A DNA stretch of 64,000 nucleotides from assembly GCA_036345935.2 (NCBI GenBank), contig JADWOT020000003.1, forward strand, positions 9,226,134 to 9,290,133, in the 5' to 3' direction. The position numbers were made by a program, and so were the translations under genes. Positions 23,837 through 33,224 of the stretch are shown piece after piece (the first letter of the stretch is position 1; every line of letters starts with the position of its first letter). The stretch is from Taenia hydatigena. Its lineage: Eukaryota; Platyhelminthes; Cestoda; Cyclophyllidea; Taeniidae. A model generated the notes under the pieces. It was given only the letters and a program-made list of their open reading frames with translations. It made no database searches and was not told where the DNA came from.

Positions 23837-24165
23837 TTGTGCTCATGGTTGTGTGTCACTCGTAATGAGGCAAAATCCTCACTCATCTCGTAACTTCTGT
23901 TGAGGTGTGCTCGAACCGAGACTATAAAATGGAACCGAGCACAGCTATCGCCAGCCAGACGGGACGAAAGCGTGAGGTAAAGAATCCGTTTCCGATGTTA
24001 ATGAGTGTTTTACAAACATTGCTATGTCATTTTTCTGAATGCTTTGAGACATCAGACAAATGATTTCGAGCACCTAAATCAAGTAGAAATAGAGGTTAGC
24101 TTCTTGAGTGAGAATTAATATGCCAGATGATCTCCACTCTGATATGCTTGATTCGAAATACCGGA
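23837..24165 (-). repeat. Mosaic repeat, module Z next to the F-box copy A
   Basis: The block opens with the 'TGTGCTCATGGTTGTGTGTCACTCGTAATG' string. It then carries 'TCTCGTAACTTCTGTTGAGGTGTGCTCGAACC' and the best-preserved forward TATA-like string (GAGACTATAAAATGGAACC, about 23920-23938). It ends with 'GATATGCTTGATTCGAAATACCGG' just before the duplicated F-box unit at 24171. The TATA-like box lies about 300 bp upstream of the F-box start codon of copy A. Copy B does not have this module upstream, so any promoter role would be specific to copy A. Confidence 0.6.
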
Positions 24166-24226
24166 TGTGTGGTTGGCTATTTCGCACTATTATATTTCGC
24201 CTATTTGAACCGCATATAACCGGAAA

Positions 24227-25261
24227 ATGGTATTCTTTCTTGAAAACATAGACTCAAAACAGCTCACGTCAAAAATTACCGAACTTCCCTTTGAATTAGC
24301 GTTACAAATTTGCCAATATCTCAACGGTTGTGATCTGGTCAGTTGTTGCATGGCTATTCATAAGATGGAGCGGAATATCTTCAATGCCGAAGTTCTCCAC
24401 TGTCCTACACCAGCAGATTAACACGTGGACCTGGCTTGACAAATGTCTTCTCAAAAAGCTTTCTCCTCAACCTGCGCCAAATTCTCATCAAAACGCACTG
24501 CAAGCTATTATGTATTACAATGCCCAGCTTGAATCCCTCCAACGCACTTTAACAGAGCTGCAGCAGATGCGAGACCAAAGGCCTGTACACCTTTGGCTTT
24601 TCAGAGACCCACACCTGGCTTGGCTGTCGCCACGTGAATTCACAATTTGCCTACATCCGCCAGAGCTCTTCGTTCTCAGCCGTCATTCATCTAAAAATTC
24701 TTTAAAGAGCACAAATGGTGTTGCAAACGGCAGGCTTATCTTCGTAACAACTTGTGTCGAAGGCAGCATGCATACTATGGACCGACAACTCATCTCAGTT
24801 GATTTATCCACGAGCCCGTTGACAAAAACTACGATAAGTAGCGTCTGATGAGGTTCGAGGGATTGTAGGGTGATAGTTAGAGCATGGTTGGAGAAGTGCG
24901 AGAGATCCACTGCATATATTAAGCAGTCGCAGTAGTCAGGCGCATCCATACACTCAATCATGATCTAACAATCACCCTAGAATCACTCGAACCTCATCAG
25001 ACGCTACTTATCGTGGTTTTTGTCAATGGGCTCGTGGCTATGTCAACTGAGATGAGTTGTCTCTTGAAATTCCTCCAGAACCTTAGACATCACAACCGCC
25101 ATCTCCTGGCTACCATGCAAACCAAATGGCGGCTATGTTGTATCAAGAACTTTAATCCAACCTATACCGACTGGAGCAATCTGTTGAATTGGGGTCTCTA
25201 CGACGTGCTCTCTCAAAGAATTGAGAATGCTCAAGTTGATGACTCTGCCCACCCTGTGTAA
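24227..25261 (+). pseudogene. F-box protein, FBXO4-like, copy A, disrupted
   Basis: Reading from the ATG at 24227 gives an F-box-like segment (ITELPFELALQICQYLNGCD, codons about 18-37), which in known proteins binds Skp1 in SCF ubiquitin ligases. That frame stops at 24421. The rest of the protein continues one frame over (INTWTWLDK... onward). At 24784 the coding sequence meets a fold-back inversion: 24784-24955 is in reverse orientation, and forward coding resumes at about 24959. It then runs to the stop at 25259-25261 through KWRLCCIKNF and LLNWGLYDVL. The C-terminal part (a D-x-IY strand, LLIVVFVNG, W..., LLNWGLYDV) resembles the atypical GTPase-like domain of FBXO4; this assignment is from memory of the family and is tentative. 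With a frameshift and an inversion it should not encode the full protein. Confidence 0.6.
24784..25061. repeat. Fold-back inverted repeat inside F-box copy A
   Basis: Arm 1 (24784-24886) is the reverse complement of arm 2 (24959-25061) over 103 bp with several mismatches. The 72-bp loop (24887-24958) corresponds to copy B sequence in inverted orientation (MDAPDYCDCLIYAVDL coding region). Relative to copy B, the middle of the gene has been inverted and 103 bp duplicated in both orientations. Copy B (46555-46740) shows the unrearranged order. Confidence 0.85.
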
Positions 25262-26510
25262 TTGGATCCACCACTTATGCAACACTGATGATGTGCTTTT
25301 ATACCCTCGTTTTTGATACTTTTGGCTGGGTGATTTGATAAGGGTGACTTTGGAAGCTCATGCAAATGCCAGTTTAAAAACGCCTCAATCTGCGTTGTGG
25401 CAAAATGTCTACAGGAACTGCCTTAACATTGCAAATTGCCTATTCCCTGAGTTGTGGGAGTTTTGATCGTTGTGCTCGAGTGGTTTTGCAATCAGCATTG
25501 GAGAAATGCAAATAACTGCATTAAATGACTAAAGCATTATGTTTCCAGTGTTGGCAGCTTGTGCGATTACCTGCCGCTTAACGAGTAAGACGGATCAATT
25601 TGGTAAGAAACAGCAGATTACGCCACATGCTTTAGGTTGAAGATGAATGCCACTAGAAATCACCCTCAGTGTTGGCGTGATTAATTGAATTTGCTCCGGA
25701 TGTGCTTTGCGGTCTTTTAGTAAGTGTAGCAATGGCATTGATGGGACCTTTTGTCACCAAACTGGAATCCAAAAGGGTAGTTTCCTGCGTTTACGAAACC
25801 GGAGAGTAAAACTCGGAAATGACGTGCATGACCATGGTGTAATAGAAGTCAATGGCTATGGTGAATGAAATCGACAAGCCTCAGTCATGGTAAGACATCA
25901 CAGTGTAGCGGCAGTAAGTTCACAACCCATTTTTCTGCTGCAGCTCTGCACTCAAATTCAGAGGAGATGAATGTTTCATCACGGACGCTGAAAAAAGCTC
26001 ATGAACTAATACTTAGACACCAAAACATTATAGTGGCGGTATGTTTGAGTGTGTGACACGATCAATGGATTCAATTGATAGCCTCACCATTTGAAAGTCA
26101 GCAGCGCTTTCTGTCTGGTGACTACACTGCCATCACGCTGGACCGTGGTGCATGTTGGCGGCTAATGATTATAATTATTACTGGCACGACCGGAACGATG
26201 TGCTGCATTGTGGTGTAGGTGAGGGATGCGCTGAATGTGCTTGTGGAAGTGATAGCAACCACCCACAACGATGAGACTGTACTGTCGCCTCACAATGCCA
26301 GTGAGCTAGAAATGCGGTTGAAATGCGAGTGGAATAAAAGTGTTACTCAAATGACCTTAGTAGTAGGTTACTGTTGCTGAGTATGACAGGAAGACCGGTG
26401 TGAGTGTTGAAGGGATTCATGCAGCATATCCGGTATGGGCATTTTCGATTGTGGTAAGGAAAGAACCAGCACATACCACATGGGTGGGACAGCAGGCTTG
26501 CTTTTCGGTG

Positions 26511-26608
26511 AAGAGAAGGAAAGAGAAAGGAGGGACGGAAGGAAGAAAGGAAGGAAGGATGGATGGATGGAAGGAAGGAAGGAAGGAATGAAGGGAGAAA
26601 GAAGAGGT
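26511..26608 (+). repeat. Purine-rich GGAA/GGAT microsatellite
   Basis: About 100 bp of A and G with only a few T and C. It contains runs of GGAA and three GGAT units (near 26559-26570). A pyrimidine (CCTT) counterpart lies at 27097-27125 on the same strand. Confidence 0.9.
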
Positions 26609-27014
26609 AAAATGTGTCACACATGCGTGACGGTGGTTGGTAGCCGTAAGATAGAATGATAAATTGGTGAAAATGGTTCCCGTTGGACTTGAGGTGGTGC
26701 ATTTGAAGGAGTAGCTTCTACTTTGAGTCATTGCCTTATTGGTAGGGCCGTCTTTTTGATGAGTCTCCACATCTGCCATAAGGTGTTGCTCCCAGTCGCC
26801 AGAATTGTGCCAATACGTGAGGCTTCTCATTGTCAGCACTGTGGTGTCCTTCATGAGTGACAGTATTATTCGCCCTGTGGGGAGCAACATACTCCCCATA
26901 AGTGAACTAAAGTCTTTTCAATTTGATTAATTGAGCAATGGTTTTTTCAAGCAGATTCATTGAACGAAAGGACTTGCAGTGGGTAGGGGGCACAATTGTA
27001 CTATTGCCGCCAAT

Positions 27015-27125
27015 GCTACTGCTGCTGCTGCCGCTGCTGCTGTTCCTAGTAGTAATACGAACACTTCCGTTATTATTATTGCTGCTACTATTGGTACTTC
27101 CTTCCTTCCTCCCTTCCTTCCCTCC
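27015..27125 (+). repeat. Compound CTG / ATT / CCTT microsatellite
   Basis: CTG units run at 27015-27042 with one CCG interruption. They are followed by TTATTATTATT near 27070-27080, further CTG/CTA units, and then a CCTT run at 27097-27125. Confidence 0.9.
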
Positions 27126-27599
27126 GACTATGCAGGGTATGTTGATTGATTAGAAGTGGAGTGGAGACACCACGCCTCCATGGAATACTGTCGAGTTCAT
27201 CGAAAACCTGTGAAGCAATAGAGACTGTTGGTGCTGCATTGCCCTCAACTTCGACCATGTGCTCGTGTGCACTGCAATGCTTGCTGACAATTGTAAACAC
27301 TCCGATTCCGTTATCACCTGGACAGTTCAATTTCGAGTCGCTTTCATGCAAGCAGTTTTGATGGGCAACACGAGAGACACAATAAGGTCATCTTTTGCTC
27401 AACATGTGGAAGATTCAAGTTGGTTCGCATAAATTACTCGGCCAAATTCATCACCCTCCTGTGCTTATTTCTCTTGGCCTCCATTTTTCGCTCACCTCTT
27501 CTTCACCTCATTCTATCCATTCGACGCACTATCACGTATACCTCAATGCAGTCGGTCTCCCTACAAATCACGCGTCGCGCACGCTCAACGAGGTCAAAT

Positions 27600-27624
27600 G
27601 ACACAGACACACACACACACACAC
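27600..27624 (+). repeat. (AC)n microsatellite
   Basis: About 25 bp of alternating A and C with one G interruption. Confidence 0.9.
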
Positions 27625-28200
27625 GTGTGAAGTGTGGTCACGCGGTCCTCCTTCCCACCCACTCACCCACTTACACACCCACCCACTTCCACAGCAATGA
27701 TCTCGCAGGCCTGCCCACGCTCACGTCTCATGGTTTAAGGTCAACAACGCCAGCATTACCAAACTCGTATCAATCTACACGTTGTGATTTTGTGTACGTG
27801 GGCTTCGTCTCCCTCCCAACACCTGCGTATGCCTCAATGCATTCTGCTATTCTTCTGCATTCTCCAACGCTGTCAATCATCCATCCACCCACCTACACGT
27901 ACCAGTCACTTCGTCCCGTCACAGGGCCACCATCACTGGCTTTTCACATCGCCTTTCCTCTTCGCATCCCATAACCCATAACCACGTCAGCCGCTGAGAC
28001 TACAGTCCCTGCTCAATCACACGCCACCCTCTTCCACTCCCAACACTTCACCCTCCTGCTCTCCCAAACCTTCTGCATCACAAACCAACCTGCTCTGCCA
28101 CACTCTCTTATGCAGTAGGAAAGTACACCTCATTACATCCTCTCTCCACTCGTCTCACAAGACCCTTTCTTTATTCCTCAATTCAACCATCCAAAACAGC

Positions 28201-28706
28201 CTATTCCATATGTGGAGGTGGTGGAGGTGGAGGTGAAGGTGGAGATGGAGGTGGTGGTGGTTCACGATGCACGAGTAATTCATGCCCTCCGACAGGTGGC
28301 TCCCACGTAGATGACGACGCGGTACTGTCAGCACTCCTCCTCAAACTCAAATCGTAGCACGCAAACTCCAACAACTCTATTGTGTTGCAGTAGCCGGATC
28401 CGAAGCACTTGCAGTACCGTAGACGCCACTTCACACTCGTGGTAGCCAGTGGACTATTCTCAAAGTCCTTCATACTGTCCACGAAAGCGGAGAGCACCTC
28501 CATGTCTTCTTTCGCATCACGCACGCCGTCTGTCACGACTGTAATGATTAGTGTCTGATGCGGTTTCATAATGTCAGGAAGACTAATGGGGTTGTCCATC
28601 AAGTCAAAACCCCTCTCCAGTATGTAGATAAAACAATCATAATGGCAGAGGTGGTCATGGAAGTCCTCTTTTAAAATGCGCACTTTGGGCAGTGCAATTG
28701 CCTCAA
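28201..28706 (-). CDS. F-box/FBXO4-like paralogue, 3' exon (copy C)
   Basis: The minus-strand frame is open from about 28716 to the TAG at 28201-28203. It aligns with the C-terminal part of copies A and B: YDCFIYILE with YCDCLIYAVD, PHQTLIITVVTDG with PHQTLLIVVFVNG, KWRLRYCKCF with KWRLCCIKNF, and LLEFACYDLSLRRSADS with LLNWGLYDVLSQRIEN. It is clearly more diverged than A and B are from each other. The tail is extended by a proline-rich stretch (REPPPPPSPPSPPPPPPPH) encoded by a GGT/GGA-type microsatellite. No start codon is seen; an AG at the 5' end (about 28707-28708 on the plus strand) and an in-frame stop just upstream suggest an internal or terminal exon. Upstream exons should lie above 28.7 kb but were not found. 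This may be the functional relative of the family. Confidence 0.55.
28213..28262 (+). repeat. GGT/GGA microsatellite, coding for poly-proline on the minus strand
   Basis: About 50 bp of GGTGGA/GGTGGT units lie inside the 3' end of copy C and read as CCx codons there. The frame stays open through the repeat. Confidence 0.85.
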
Positions 28707-28719
28707 CTTCGAGTGTTTA

Positions 28720-31700
28720 CAGCAAGTCAATGTCAAGTGCACACTGATACCAAATTACTCTGTGAGCAGTGACGTGCGGTTGCGGCATGAACTTCCACAG
28801 TTACGCTGCAGAGAGTAAAAATGTTTGGGCGCGCTTGTAAAGTAGTGTCTGGGAAAGCGCCACTTAGCATTAGTTACACTGTCCAATCTGTGATGAAGTT
28901 TGCTCGCACTATTTTCGCACGCTTTCGCCTCCACATACTACCCATCTTCATCGCACTTTCTACAATGCACCGCTTCATCATTGTGTACCTTATCCATTTC
29001 TCCTTACTGCATTCACTAAAGCCACGATAACTACTCGGTAGCCGTCGTCATTCAGACTACGATCCTCAGGAATAAAATTTAGAGAATATTTTACGTTTTA
29101 CGATAGTGCTAATGTAGTTACAATGCACCGATTCGTGGTGGTCATGTCAAATTGTTGGAGGCTTGTTTGTTGCTGTTCAACCATGACAACTTGTGAAATG
29201 ATAAGATTCGGTACTAGTGTGATTGACAAATAAGGTTTAGGGAATGTTTTATTTGTTCCGATGATGCTAATTCAGTCACGATGCACCACTTTTGGTGGTC
29301 ATTGTAACTTGTTTGAGGCTTGTTGTGGGCTGCGTGAATTGTAGCCAAGTTGCGTTAGATCACGGTTTGCACCATGATCTCACACAACTCGAAATGGATT
29401 CCTGGTCACATTCGCAGTCGCACATCGCGCCTCCTACTGCGTGACTTCGCAACACAATTGACCATTACTGCAAAGGAACTAGTGGAGTGTGTGAATGAAT
29501 TGAACTAATTGCCATAAAGCTATCGAATCGCCGTTTGAAGTGGATGAATGGGAATAAGTGGGTGGGTGAGTGGATGGATGGGTAAAAGGAGAGCAAGTGG
29601 ACTGGGGCGTACTCATCGAAATCTCAATAGTGCTTGCTCTAGCAATCAACTATTCTTGGAGTGAGCAAAACCAGGCATATGCAAATCGCCACATTTCCAC
29701 ACGCATGTTAGGATGATCCGCCTCACGAAAATTCAGTCTGCAACGCAGTCATAACCACATGGCTACATTACTGAGTACGTGTGACGGCTGTGTAAGTTGG
29801 CAAGGTAGAAGCATTTACATCGCCTCCTCCTTAATTAGGCCATTCCGATATCAACTTCATCACTCGCCATCACCATCAATTTGATATGTTAGGCGGGTGG
29901 TCGAGTATTATTTACAAAAGCACACTTTTCACTGCAAAACTCAAACCAGTTGCCCACTTATCTAGACTTTGGCGCGCTAAGCATTCTGCCAACGGATTAG
30001 TGCAATCATCAGAGTGGTGCTATGTAAATCAGTCTCCTGTATCCACTCACCTTCATTCTAGAGCGTGCGCATTTGTAAATGCTGACAGTGATTCAGAGAA
30101 TAAGATTGCATCGAGGTATGGATAGAATCACTGCCCGTATTCGGTATGGATCAGTGTCAGCACGATTGGTTTTAATTCTCTAGGCAAAGGGTAAAGAACA
30201 CCTTTTCTAATGCGATTTGTAAATCACCGGAAACGGGTTGCTCTCTTGCCTCCGGCAACCTTTTCCTAAAAATCAGGGCTATGCGAAAGGTTCACAAGTC
30301 ACCTCCCTAAGTCAACTTGACCATCCTCTAATTGAGTGCCAAATCCGAATATGTCATTCGGAATCACGTGTTATTTAGACCAGATTCTTCTGGTGTTAAG
30401 CAGACGACTTAAAAAGGTAGGTAAACAGGAATGAGTTGAGGTGATTTGATCGCCCTCATTTTCGGGATTGGGTCTTATCGTGGGCCGAAATTAAAAAAGA
30501 CAGAAGTAGGTACGGGTGGTTAAGTGATCTACCAGTGTGGGTACACGTGCATAAAATTGGAGCCCAATATGTGTCCATCCTAGTCGCCATGATATGCAAA
30601 ATAATTACTTAAATGATTCTCGAGACACAGTTTAACATCGTTTAGTCATCTTAAACGGTTGCTAGTGAGACAAATGCATGTTGGAGTGATTGGAGTCCCA
30701 TAAATCGATGACGCGTTCATGGTGCCATAAGTTAACATGAATAACATGAGCGTGTAATATGTTCGAAGCAGTTCAGTGTCTAGGCCAATATACTCGTCCG
30801 CATTCACAAGTACACTTCCACTTTGACGTCAATGGCCGCTGCATTCAGCAAGACAATGGCAATTGGTGTATACAAACACGCACACATGGTTGCATTACTG
30901 AGAGCGATAGAAGTTGAGGTGTACTTGTGAGGCCACGTGCAAACGTCGGCATAAGGGATGGGCTACTTCGTACACACTATCTGCTCTCGTGATCTCGGCT
31001 CTCTCTGCGATCCGACGCCTTTGCCGCCTCGCCTCAATATTCTTCAACGCTTCCCTATTAGGTGCTACGCCGAAGTCTTCCCTCAGGATATGATCACTTC
31101 ACTCCATCACTCGTTTGTCGTTGTCGTCGTGGAAGTAATGATGAGTGGGGAGATCTCTCAACTCCAGCAATACATAAGGCGGTTGCTATATTTATTTTGT
31201 TGGACAGCCTCAGTGGTGCTAATTTAGCCACATCGCACTCCATTTGGTGGTCATTGCAACTAGTTGCATGTCTACACCAAGCCCAGCTTAGTTGTTGCCA
31301 TTTTACGCTACGGTCCAAACGGGCTTGTAGTTGCAATCGAACAGCCAAGAGTTACATCATCTCGGCATTCTAATGATGCGGTGAAGACGGAGGTGGTGCT
31401 ACAACTTACCCGTGCAAATAAGTTTGTCTATCTAACTTTGCTATTCCTTATACCGTTAAGCAAAATCAAAACGTTATTGAAGACTAATAATGCTTAAAAT
31501 GGGAGGTCAGCAAACTTTCCTTGACTAATCACGACCAAAGTTGCCCTGAGCTTTGTTCTGGGAGATTCGAGGGCGGTTTAATGAACATTTTTTCCATACA
31601 TTGACATTCATTTTTACAAGACGGGACGCTGAACGTTGGAAAAAATTAACAAAGCATATTTCAGAACGTTAATCCCCTTAGTACCTGACAACATCAAAAG

Positions 31701-32150
31701 CGTTTTTAAAAGTGATTTACTAAGTGCGAAGTGGATAAGTGGAGAATGTTAGATTTCTTGAACGAAATAAATGCACCATGCTAGTCAAACCAGAGTCAGT
31801 TAAACACGTCTGGCAAAGCTTTACATCACAGTAATCGTGTCACTTTACCCTGTGTCTGTAAAGTTGTCAGGAAAAGAGCATTTACTGCCATCCCAGCCAA
31901 GCAGCACTCTCTTATGTGTCGTCTAACACATTTACGAAACATACTACTGATATTTTGTAAGTAGCGCCATTTTATTAGCTATTCACTTCCAGTGATGCGA
32001 ACATTGTGAGCGAACTCACGTCGATGTGAATGTACTTGCGCATTTATTAAGCCTTTTAAAACTATCTAAAACAGTAGTGTGCCTAACATTCTACAAAATA
32101 TGTGCATTAGTTTCCAATTAATTATAAATCCACTTCTATGTTTGCCAATT
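28720..32150. other. Stretch with no recognisable gene
   Basis: No conserved coding signal is seen on either strand. It contains a 158-bp-offset direct duplication (29071-29345) with a third, partial relative near 31206-31260. A G-rich stretch of GGTGG/GGATGG units lies at 29550-29590. The missing 5' exons of copy C might lie here, but I could not recognise an F-box-coding segment. Confidence 0.45.
29071..29345 (+). repeat. Direct tandem duplication, offset 158 bp
   Basis: 29071-29228 and 29229-29345 share, in order, AATAAxxTTTAGxGAAT, GCTAAT.xAGT.ACxATGCACC, TGGTGGTCAT and GAGGCTTGTT. A third partial copy (GCTAATTTAGCCAC, CATTTGGTGGTCATTGCAAC) lies at 31206-31260. The copies are diverged. 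Confidence 0.65.
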
Positions 32151-33040
32151 TAAAATTGTTACATGCGTGGACAAAGCCACTAGACCAAGAACCGTCAAAA
32201 CCCAGTTTCATGGCATAACACTTCCCAAATGACAGTCCACTTTGCGCATCCGCACACAGGACCTACTTACCATCCCTCCCAATCGTTTAGCTTTTAATAT
32301 CTTTAGAATTAGCAAGACTCAGCACACTTCCATAATTCAACTAATATGGAACAGAAATGACTGCTCGATAAGTTTCGTTTCTACTCCTCATAGAGTAGTC
32401 GTTCAATGCTTCGTATGTGTAAGGCATCATTAAGCAAAACGAGTGAAGTTGGAGAGAGGACAATTAGGTGTTGATATTAGCTGGCTTCGCTGCATGAACC
32501 CACATCGCTACTGGAGCGATATTTTCACTCCTCTCGTAACTTCTGTTAAAGCGTACTCGCACCGAGACTATAAATAGAAATTTGCAAAGTGGTTAGCAGC
32601 AAGATAGGATGACAGTGCGAAGAAAAGAAGATGCATTTGATAAGAATGAGTGTGTTGGTGCCTTCCCCTGCGATTTGTAGACTGGCTCGAAACATCGGAC
32701 AAGCAGTTGTGATCGCCAGAAAAGCGAAGTCAGAAATTGCCAATATTCTCTAAATTTGCACATTGTGTGCAATCCTGCCATTCCACAACTCCATGGTTGG
32801 ACTTGCCGCCACGCCTTTACTGTGAGTGTGAATACCTCGTTAAGTAGGCATATCACATCACGTCCATTGTGATTTGAAAAACGTTGGATGAATGAGAGCA
32901 CCCTTTCAATTGCAATAGCGCTTGACTTATATCAAAGGACAAAGAACTGGATTTGATTAGAACAAACTGAAATGAGACTTCGAATGTGGATTCCACAGAA
33001 ATGACCAAGTAGATGCTAGCGTTGTGTCCTAGCAGGACTT
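32150..33040. repeat. Mosaic repeat modules W, Z and X beside the satellite
   Basis: W (32160-32330, plus), Z (32440-32740, TATA-like string forward near 32562-32575, GAGACTATAAATAG) and X (about 32790-33040, 'CCTTTACTGTGAGTG', 'ATTGAGACTTCGAATGTGG'-like) are all diverged copies of the 7-24 kb family. They lie within about 200 bp of the satellite's left edge, separated from it by an A-rich stretch (nine A at 33170-33178). Confidence 0.55.
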
Positions 33041-33224
33041 ATACATGGCTTGCATGGGTTCTTTACGAGCTGTAAAACAGAAGGGAGGGCAAATGACGCA
33101 ATAATGGTGACAAGTGTGAACAAGTTCTTCTAATTCTTCAAGGTAATCAGCGATTCAAATTTGGGATAAAAAAAAAATATTCCTCCAAATCAAACGCAGA
33201 ATCTCATTGCTAGTTGTTGCGTTT

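Larger units (their letters stand above)
24171..26024 (+). repeat. Segmental duplication, copy A (partner 45946-47734)
   Basis: Homology with the partner runs from 'TGGCTATTTCGCACTATTATATTTCGCC' to 'CTAATACTTAGACACCAAAAC'. It covers about 55 bp of 5' flank, the F-box ORF and about 770 bp of 3' flank. Both copies are on the plus strand. By-eye identity is in the low-to-mid nineties. No target-site duplication, poly(A) tail or terminal repeat is seen. Because 3' and 5' flanks are included, retrocopying of a processed mRNA is less likely than DNA-level duplication. Confidence 0.85.
26030..28200. other. Low-complexity and microsatellite-rich stretch
   Basis: No gene is recognised. 27.45-28.16 kb is C/T/A-rich with many CACCC and ACCCAC strings; the 184-codon open frame at 27420-27974 there reads as low-complexity Ser/Thr/Pro/His and starts with a non-ATG codon, so I do not call it. 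A minus-strand frame at 26700-26899 has mixed composition (includes LTYWHNSGDWEQHLMADVET) but fades into a Ser/Pro/Leu tail made by the GGAA repeat. Confidence 0.5.

Noticed and set aside
24171..26024. Processed retrocopy explanation for the F-box copies
   Set aside because: The duplicated unit contains about 770 bp beyond the stop and 5' flank, with no poly(A) tract and no target-site duplication, so DNA duplication fits better.
26417..26899. 160-codon minus-strand frame
   Set aside because: Its second half is a Ser/Pro/Leu/Phe string produced by the GGAA microsatellite. The first 60 codons look better but have no supporting splice sites or homology that I can name.
27420..27974. 184-codon open frame
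   Set aside because: It begins at a non-ATG codon, and the product is low-complexity Thr/Ser/Pro/His with a run from the (AC)n repeat. Overlapping frames in the same C/T-rich DNA are also open.
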